From Gnomoniopsis sp. IMI 355080 (lineage: Eukaryota; Ascomycota; Sordariomycetes; Diaporthales; Gnomoniaceae), in contig JAPEVC010000044.1 of assembly GCA_027946555.1 (NCBI GenBank), positions 62,001-126,000 of the forward strand: DNA of 64,000 nt, in the 5' to 3' direction. Made by a program: the position numbers and the translations under genes. The notes beneath the pieces are model-generated. The model was not told where the DNA came from. It searched no databases and saw nothing but the letters and a program-made list of their open reading frames with translations. Position 1 is the stretch's first letter; each line of letters begins with the position of its first letter. This document shows positions 56,426 through 64,000 of the stretch, piece after piece.

Positions 56426-58212
56426 GACTGGCTAGGAGTCGGGCGAGCACGAATGAAGCGTCCGATGGGGATAGTCTAGATGTGGCGATTACGCGCGGAC
56501 GAAACACCACTCCGACAGCGGGAACGACATGCGTTTTAACCTTGCCCCCCTGCGAACATCAACTTCACCTGGCTGGCTTACTCGGCGTTTGCCTTTCGAT
56601 CGACTACGGACATCGGACTACCGGCTGTGGTTCGGGTCATATTTCCCTTTGACGACCACCGGGACACTTATGATAACACGGAAGGGGACTGGAGGAGGCG
56701 TGCATTGCAGATACTTTAGACAGCACCAGGAATCGACGTGGATACTATGATTTGAAGGTACAGGCCAAAGACCTGGACAAACCTGCAAACCTGCGAGTTT
56801 CGATCAGGTCTCGATATTTCCTCTATTTCGAGACCGCATGCACTTTCTAACGTTGCGGGCCCGATCTCACGACATATAGCACAGGGGCCTAAATGTCTAC
56901 AGACCTCAGAAGTTTTATTAACAAATATGCAAGAGAAGTGGCGGGACGCGGTGTTGACGCGAGATCCCGGATCCGGAGTCTACGGGGCCGATGCAGATCT
57001 CCGTTCCAGCTCTTTCAAGGCTTGGCAAGTGCCAGCTTGTTCTTGACACCTAGTGGTGGTTCGAACTTGCGATGCGGCAGGTAAGTGTCTCCGCGTTCTG
57101 TCAGCTAAATGCTGGCTGTCGTATGAGCAAGCACTGGTGTACTGAGTGAGGCCTGTTGCGCTGTCCACTTCGGTAGAGTACGGAGCTGAATGTTAGGATA
57201 TACAGCCCTATAAGGCTCCTTCGAATGATATTGTCCTGTATTTTGTTGGAGGGCCTTCCTTGCACTCTCGGCCAGGCTGTTATCCTTCCCTGTCACATTG
57301 TGAATTGCACAGGGCTGTCTCACCGGCGGCTATGCAAGACTGCTTGACAAGGCGACTCTAGCTGATGTCCCACACAGTGACCCACACTGGCTATTCATCA
57401 ACCTTTCAGCTGTTGTTCTTCAGGCAAAGGCGCCATCAAGAACACCTGGCCCATAGGACTCAGGTATGCTGGGCTCAGCCCCACCCAACGAGACAATCCG
57501 GCGTGGATGGTGACACCCGGAGCATCGCTCCCATACTGAAATGGATTGGTCGACACAGATCCCATCCCTCCACGCCAACTCTAGATTGATTGGGCTTCAA
57601 ATATTGCCCGCTGTGAACTGACACCTGGACAACACGGACACCTTGCCTTTTCCAAAAGCTTGCATTCTGTCGAAAAGCTGACAATCCCCACTCGATGGGT
57701 AGAAAAGGTGACAAACGACCAGCTACCGATGCTTTTTTTCCTTTACTGACGTGCCTCTACCTTCTTGTCTTTGCCACGGATAGAGCTGAGCTTACTTGGT
57801 GGCTCAGGTGGGACGATTCTGACATCGTCTGGACGCATATCCACAAATGCCAGGACATGTGGCAAGAGAACAGTACTTGGTGTCACACAAAAACGTGGCA
57901 ACGGACTGTGTAAACACTGCACGCGTAATTGGCGCTTGAGGGAGTCAGACACTTGTTGGATCCCAGAGGCAGTCGAAGCCCGTGTTGGAGAGGAAATCAT
58001 AGACGAATGGATCATCGCAAGCGCTGGGACACTTTTGCGAGGGGAACGCAATGTCGACCGTAAGACCTGCCGATACCGTGAAGATACTCCCACAAAAGTG
58101 ACATTGTCTATTTCTGATACGATAACTGGGACTAGGAGAGTATTTTAGAGTAGGCCAAGGGTCCTCGGAAAGAGAGGCGACTCACTAGTGAGCTTCCTCC
58201 CACAACGAACCA

Positions 58213-58222
58213 TACCTAGGTA
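58213..58222. repeat. TACCTAGGTA palindrome, copy 4
   Basis: In the gene-free right end; the sequence continues as TACCTAGGTACC. Confidence 0.85.
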
Positions 58223-61200
58223 CCCACCACGGTCACGGCCAGAAAACAAAACATCGAGTTTCTGGACGAGTCCGCGATGTCCAGTTTGAGAAGCGTTGCA
58301 ACTAATCGCATCAAAAGAACTCACCTTCCATATTCCCTTGAAAACTTCAGTCTTTACGACACCCCCCCCCCTTTTAAGCATAGCAAGCTGGAGGGGACCG
58401 ACTTTGGTGGATGCAGCAGCTGAATCCCGAAGAAGCGACAGCACTTGCGAGAGCAGGCGCTCGCAAGCCATATTGGGAACTTTTCCATAATAGGTGCAGT
58501 ACGGCATGAGACCGCTCAAGGCCACAACGAAGTTCAACAAAGGCAGGATCAATCTCAGGGATATTGAGGAGTCGGCATCGCACCAAGAACTGCGAATTAC
58601 GAAAAACACATACGCCGTTGGTCCCTTCCAGCTTGCCACACAAGGGCTTCGAAGCATACAAGGACCCGCAATCGTGGCAGGGACAGTCACTAAAGCGAGT
58701 CTCGGCTGAGATGAAGAACGGGATGCTGTCCCACTCCCATCTCGTTCAAGCGATTCTCCTCAACGGTTCCATTCTTGAGTGATTCAACCAAGACAGTCAT
58801 GGCGTCCGCATTTTGACGTACCTGGTTTGTTCTCCTTTACCAAAAGGAGAAAAAAGGGGGTTTACCAACGAGAGCCTCAGGTCCAGGCTGTGTTAGATGA
58901 CTCACTGGCAGTGCTGCGGTCTCGTCGTACCGGCGAGGGGTGCCTTCAGGTGAACAAGCCCGTACGAGAGAAGCACGTGCACAACTTCAGTCCTCATTGA
59001 TCAAGCGTGCACACATACAGTATACTCGAGTACTAAAGCAATAGAAAGGCCGGAGCCTACTGAGCGACGAAGACTGCGAGGAGACGAAAGTCGTCACACA
59101 GAACCTACAGAGCGAATAAGAAAGCTGTGACTCAGCGGCTACCCAAATTGATTATCCCATTCATAAGAATTGCAAGGAGATCGCGGAACATCTGCGCAAT
59201 GTGTTCAGCTCACCAGTCAAGTGCACGAAGCGACGTCACGGCGCCTTTAAGCAGCCCAGAGAAGGCATTGCGCTCTGTTGTGAAAAAGGCCCGAGGGGGT
59301 TGAAAATATCGCCACGTAGCACACATTCAATCCCGTATGACAGTAGACTTCGAAGAGACGAGCCACCACGTCGTGCGGAAGTGGGCGGATCCCAACTCAT
59401 GCAGGTGGGCGTGTCCATCAGGCAGTTCACACTAGGCACCCTTAAAACTTTGTAATCGAAGCGCCGTGGGAATGAGGGACGAAACTCTCCCACCCTTCAA
59501 AGAAAGACGAGAAGGATGGTAGTGACCGCAGCCCAGCGGATTGATCCAAGCATAACTTGGAATGTTGTCACTATGAACCTCGGACACATCCTCGATTAGC
59601 AAGCAACAGACGGATCTTGAAGGCAAATGGGCGAAGTCCTTTCCGAGAACCATCACCGATCTTCCCCAGAGGAAGCTGAATAAATTCTGGTAGACGGAAC
59701 AATCTATAAGAGAATGCGGCAGAGATTTTCACCCCTTGTACACGGCACGGTGTTATGCCTGAAATGCCACGGCCTCTTTGCGCACTTGAACATGCAACAA
59801 AGTTCATTGAATACATGTTTTAGGTAGATTTTGAACAATTTAGGAGAAGAAGATAACGACTGATGCCGGATAGCTTGCTGTTGAGAGCTTTTGACTCGTC
59901 ACCGGGAAGGATCTCTGGTGCTTCACAACCAAGAATAGGGGAACGTAGACCACGGGCTGAGCGGTCGTAGCCGAGTACTAGCCACTACATTGGTAGATGA
60001 TAGTAATATTTTGTAATAGGAAATGGTGATAGAACTATGTTGGCGGCAGGGACGACGAACTACATTTTCCAAGGGCTCTGGAGTCGAAGCCCGTTGGCTG
60101 CAGGGAGGTATTCTGCCTCGATAGATATGTCTAGATTCGGTTATTGATGAATTCATAAGACACTTTGCAGACTCGAATCCAATATGTACGACGACTTGAT
60201 TTCTTTAAAACTCAATGCCCCTTGACAAGGTACGATAATGTAGGAAAGTAGAAGGGTTCGAAGTCGGGAGGTATCCAGCAGCACGTTCAAATGGCTAGAC
60301 GCCTGGGTAAGCACCCCAAATATGCTCACCACGTCCGCCACTGTGGAGAATTACATGCAAGATCACGAGTTCATTGTCGTATAGAACTTCGCTCACAGGC
60401 AGGACAAGTGCAGCGTGTTTGACAGCGTGAGTTTACTTTCAAAAGCACCACCTAAGGGGAAAATTGAATTTCGCCGGCGTGGCATGGCGATGTCTCGTTG
60501 TGAGTGTCCTGTTACGAATGCGTCGTCTTGCCATATTCTCCAGCAATCACAAGGACCTGGTGTACATCTTGTTGTCGACCTCGTATTGGTGGGCTCCTTC
60601 ACTCTTCTTTTGTTTCTCATGCTCTATTGTTGTGTCCTCTTCAGCTGAGTCAAGCTTCGACCAAATTAGAGTGCTCGGGGGCTCTAATACTGGCTACACA
60701 GTCATTCCCGGTGAGCATGTCCTGATGTTAGAGATATTATCTTGTGTGGCGTTGGATCAATACTCAACTGATCTGCATATCCCCTTCAGCTCAGAACGAG
60801 TTACACCACGCCAAAGTAGCACTCAGCATTTAGGTGTGGCGACCATGTAGAGCCAGTACCTACGGCTGAGGATGGTGCTCGCCTTGAGCCGTCGGGCTTC
60901 TCCATTCTCGAGCCCGAAGGCTATACAGCCCTATTTTGAGCGATACAGGCCAACCCACATCAATAAGGGATGCCATAAAAGCAGACATAACCACTGTAAA
61001 GACCGCGCACGATACGCGAATGAATTTGAGGTTGAAGATTAGATTTGACCTCGGTGTTACTCTTACCTGACTGGCCGAAGCATTACACTTTGCATGTGTC
61101 CCGGATGATTCGAATTGCTGGCCAATAGGAAATGAAGTAAAAGCCTCATGTCTTTGGAAAGTTTCCGACTGAGGCTGAGAAAGGAGTGCAACTTGCTCGT

Positions 61201-62035
61201 GATGAATAGATGGCATCGCTGAAACCAGTCGAGTTATTTTTAAGGTAAACTTAGTTTCTTTCTGACACCTGCTACATAGCGAAACTGCGGAATCTCTAGA
61301 TCTATTGCCCTCAGGAAACCTGCCGGGCACTGGTGGTAGGCAGGCCAGTGTTGTGCCCTCGAATGCCTAGGACAGCTCGTCTCAAACTACACCCGATCGC
61401 TAGATGGATCCCGCGCATCGATGCCCAACAGGAAAATCTACAAGAACAGCCTAGTAGCTAGATGGTTGGTAGCCAGCAAGACATGAGCTCGAACTCCTGG
61501 ACAACATGCCCGACTCGGCCCGGTCAAGGTAAGATGATGCCGTTTTGGCCGTGCAAGCAAAAAGAAAACTCCCGGGATGGATCGAGAATGGTTTCCGCGG
61601 ACTCGTATTGGAAGCAATCACCATATCCGCAGCGGAAATATCAGATTCAAGAGGACTTTCTGCCAGGCGGGAAGATCAGTTCATGCAAAACGTGGTTTCG
61701 TCTCCCGCAATGATTTAGAAATTCGGGCTAGTTCGCCTGTATAGGAAGATAGAGCCGCTTCGAAGCAAAGTCGCTAATGGGACCACAATGATGATCTTGA
61801 GACGAGGCTGAGCCAGATGGATACTAGTACCGCGAGTGGCTTGTGGACTTAAACCGGGGCTAACTAACATTACACATAAGGTCAGGCCAAACTCTATAGT
61901 GCAGTAACTTTGGACGAATTATCGGGTGTAGCTTGCCGCCGTGAAAACTTGGCCCAAAGCATTTTACATTGCCAACCATCCCATACTTTGAACGCATACT
62001 GCAGGTATCGGACGTTTGCAAAACCGAAACCACGT

Positions 62036-62045
62036 TACCTAGGTA
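62036..62045. repeat. TACCTAGGTA palindrome, copy 5
   Basis: In the gene-free right end; a half-matching copy TACCTAGG follows at 62367. Confidence 0.85.
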
Positions 62046-64000
62046 TTGATGAATAATTGTGATACTCTCAGCCTCTCGGCGCGTAGGTTGTGTCCGTCAG
62101 GCCGTATGGGAAGATCGCCCGCGCGCTTATCAAAGCTTCTGCTCGCGCGACAGTGGAGCCACAGTCGAGCTGGAGCCTCACTTTTTGCGGCCTGCATGCA
62201 GCACAGAACGGGTGAGATTGTACAAGTCGAAACCAAGAATGGTCTAGTACGTATTGTGACACTGGCGTCTAGACTCTACAAGAGAAAAGGGGTTACTACA
62301 TTCATGGGTGATGCTCCATGAATAGCACGACCTGATGACACTGACAGCTCTGATCTTCCGGGACAGTACCTAGGCAGGGTATTCTCGTAAGTACGAGCGT
62401 GTTTCCTTGGCTTGTAGAGACAGATGCCTTGCATTGAATGCTGTCAAGGGAGAGATTGCGGCGTAGTATCGCAGCCTGCCAGTCAAATGGAACCCGACGC
62501 ATTGGCCACGCGTGACGCTATTCTTGTCATTGACGATCTGCCCAAGGATCCCAAGATCTTCGATGGAAAGCTTCAGGTACCAAGTATGCAAGGGAAGAAG
62601 GTGATTGGTTGAACTTGAGGGAGATTCTGAAAGGGGCTTGACTACCTCCTACCTAGTGAATTGTGGCGTCGTAAGTGGTGTAGCATCCCGCAGTGTTCCC
62701 GTGAATGAGAGTTCGTGCCCAGCCAGCCTGCCAAAGCTTCGGGAGCGCAGGTGGCATAGCAAGAGGTGATGTGTGGTTGCGCTGGAATAGATAACCCGTG
62801 TCAGATTGTCAGAGCGTGCCCCTGACGAAACAAGCTGCGACACGGGCCAAACGGGCGTAACCGACCTCATGCTAGAGCCGCAACAGCATGACCAATCACG
62901 GAACCTCGCTTCAAGGATCATGCATATTTAGTGGGGCTTTGTTCAAGCAGTATCCCTGTCAGTAGCCCTTGCCACCAACCCTGTTCCGACCTCGTCCCTT
63001 GCCCACCTCCTCAACGTCTCTCCTTTCACAGCGCACCAGCCCGCCCCAACTGGAGATTGGACAGTATCTGGGCATTCAATACATCAGTACCACTGGGAGG
63101 AGCTGTCCCTTCTTGAAGCAGAAAGGCGCTCAGGTCAGGATCCGCGTCGGCATCCAGACAAGCATGGCCAAAATCGTCCGATGACCCGCTTTCGACGTTT
63201 CTACCCGGGTCGATCTGCGAATCTAGAGTTCGGCACGCGTGAACGGCACGCCTCCAGCATGTCTCTGAGTCTGTATCATCCCACGTGGGCGATTACGACG
63301 CCGTCTCTCATCCATGCCATTGTTGGCCCATTGAACACTGCAATATGACCTTTGGGGGGGAGGGTGGCTTGCGTAACAGTTTGGGGTATGGCGCGTGCCT
63401 GTTCCCCGGTGTGGTCTTCTCCCGTCACAAAAGGGGGTGACAGCGACACATGATGCTCGTTCCACAGTCACAGAAACAACTGAGAGAATTTCCCGTCGGC
63501 GAGAAACAAGCTCTCAAGGTCTTTTGGTCGGTATCAACGATAAGCCCGACGCGTGCTTTCGAAGCCCATGCTAGCTGGAAACCAAGCGCTGCGGTGGGCC
63601 TCCAAAAGCCTTTGATCTGGTCTTGGCTAGTGTCTTTGGCAGGCGGCTAGTAGAAGTCTATTTTGATGCAAATGTTGCCCTGGAGTGCTTGGCCACACCA
63701 CAGACGTCTTTCTTATCTAATCATTTTGGGGCTGGGGCATGGACGGTTATACGGCGGCGCACTTGGCTATCCTGGTCCGGTCTGGCAGGGCTCTCAGACA
63801 TGTTCGTTACACAAGCCCTGCCCCAACTGGCTCTTGGCCATCGATCCCCAGGTGCCCTTCTCGCGTCCTGAGACTGGACCCATCTTTGCTCCTGCATCAT
63901 ATGCTCCACCAAGTTTCTACTTCATCCTGTTTACTATTGTCTTGCATGCAAGCAAACGCCCACAATCTCCGCCTTAGCCACTGAAGCCACTACACATCGT

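Larger units (their letters stand above)
56314..64000. other. 7.7 kb at right end with no supportable gene
   Basis: Starts with the ubc4 3' UTR. Open frames are short, overlap on both strands and show no domain or conserved splice-linked reading; the longest (minus 58145-58690, 181 codons; minus 60860-61330) are not protein-like. TACCTAGGTA occurs at 58213-58222 and 62036-62045 and TACCTAGG at 62367-62374; an 11-C run at 58362-58372. GC content stays near the average, so this is not an obvious RIP-mutated block. It may be a large regulatory region, non-coding RNA locus or lineage-specific DNA. Confidence 0.45.

Noticed and set aside
58145..58690. 181-codon minus frame in the right-hand gap
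   Set aside because: Crosses an 11-base homopolymer run, overlaps plus-strand frames and shows no domain.
60153..60341. Minus frame beginning VADVVSIFGVLTQASSHL, faintly like N-termini of fungal signalling proteins
   Set aside because: Too short, starts with GTG, and no downstream exon with repeats or NACHT features follows.
1..64000. CRISPR arrays, insertion sequences, operons or bacterial promoters
   Set aside because: The window is eukaryotic (spliceosomal introns, Pol III tRNA, fungal gene families); no regularly spaced repeats or transposase genes were seen.

Overview
This 64 kb window looks like nuclear DNA of a filamentous ascomycete (Pezizomycotina, probably Sordariomycetes; species not determinable from the sequence alone). 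The reasons are short introns (mostly 50-100 nt, GT...AG, many with CTAAC/CTGAC branch sites), moderately GC-rich compact genes, two Zn2Cys6 regulators, a SUR7/PalI protein, a PTH11-like rhodopsin-fold membrane protein, a UstYa/DUF3328 protein, a DIM-2-type DNA methyltransferase and a divergent lamA/lamB pair. Splice models were rebuilt by hand. Where exons are listed, every junction keeps one open frame from ATG to stop unless stated otherwise.

Left part (1-15 kb): the 5' two thirds or so of a DIM-2-like cytosine-C5 DNA methyltransferase (minus, runs off the left edge); a mitochondrial PPR-like protein (minus) sharing a 392 bp divergent promoter with a Sas2-like MYST histone acetyltransferase (plus); a tRNA-Asn; a 787-aa Zn2Cys6 regulator (minus); a SUR7/PalI membrane protein (minus). 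A 3.3 kb AT-richer stretch follows.

Middle (18-37 kb): a 200-aa three-exon protein of unknown function; an alanine-rich secreted protein; an orphan UstYa-like (DUF3328) protein; an amino acid permease of four exons; a type II haloacid dehalogenase; a 3-ketodihydrosphingosine reductase homologue with Arg in place of the catalytic Lys; a PTH11-like four-exon membrane protein; a Ser/Thr-rich hypothetical; a conserved fungal multi-exon protein whose middle junction is unresolved; a small three-exon protein; a short hypothetical.

Right part (37-64 kb): lamA (biotin carboxylase - KipA - KipI - biotinyl domain, no amidase) and lamB (LamB/YcsF) transcribed divergently from a 525 bp region holding four TGATAA (AreA-type) sites, which suggests a nitrogen-regulated lactam/5-oxoproline ring-opening module. 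Then come a secreted GH16 glucanase, a second Zn2Cys6 regulator, a WSC-domain surface protein, glutaryl-CoA dehydrogenase and the E2 enzyme Ubc4. The last 7.7 kb hold no gene I can support.

Across intergenic DNA and introns a palindrome, TACCTAGGTA, recurs far more often than chance. Apart from lamA/lamB, neighbours look like ordinary unlinked fungal genes rather than one cluster.
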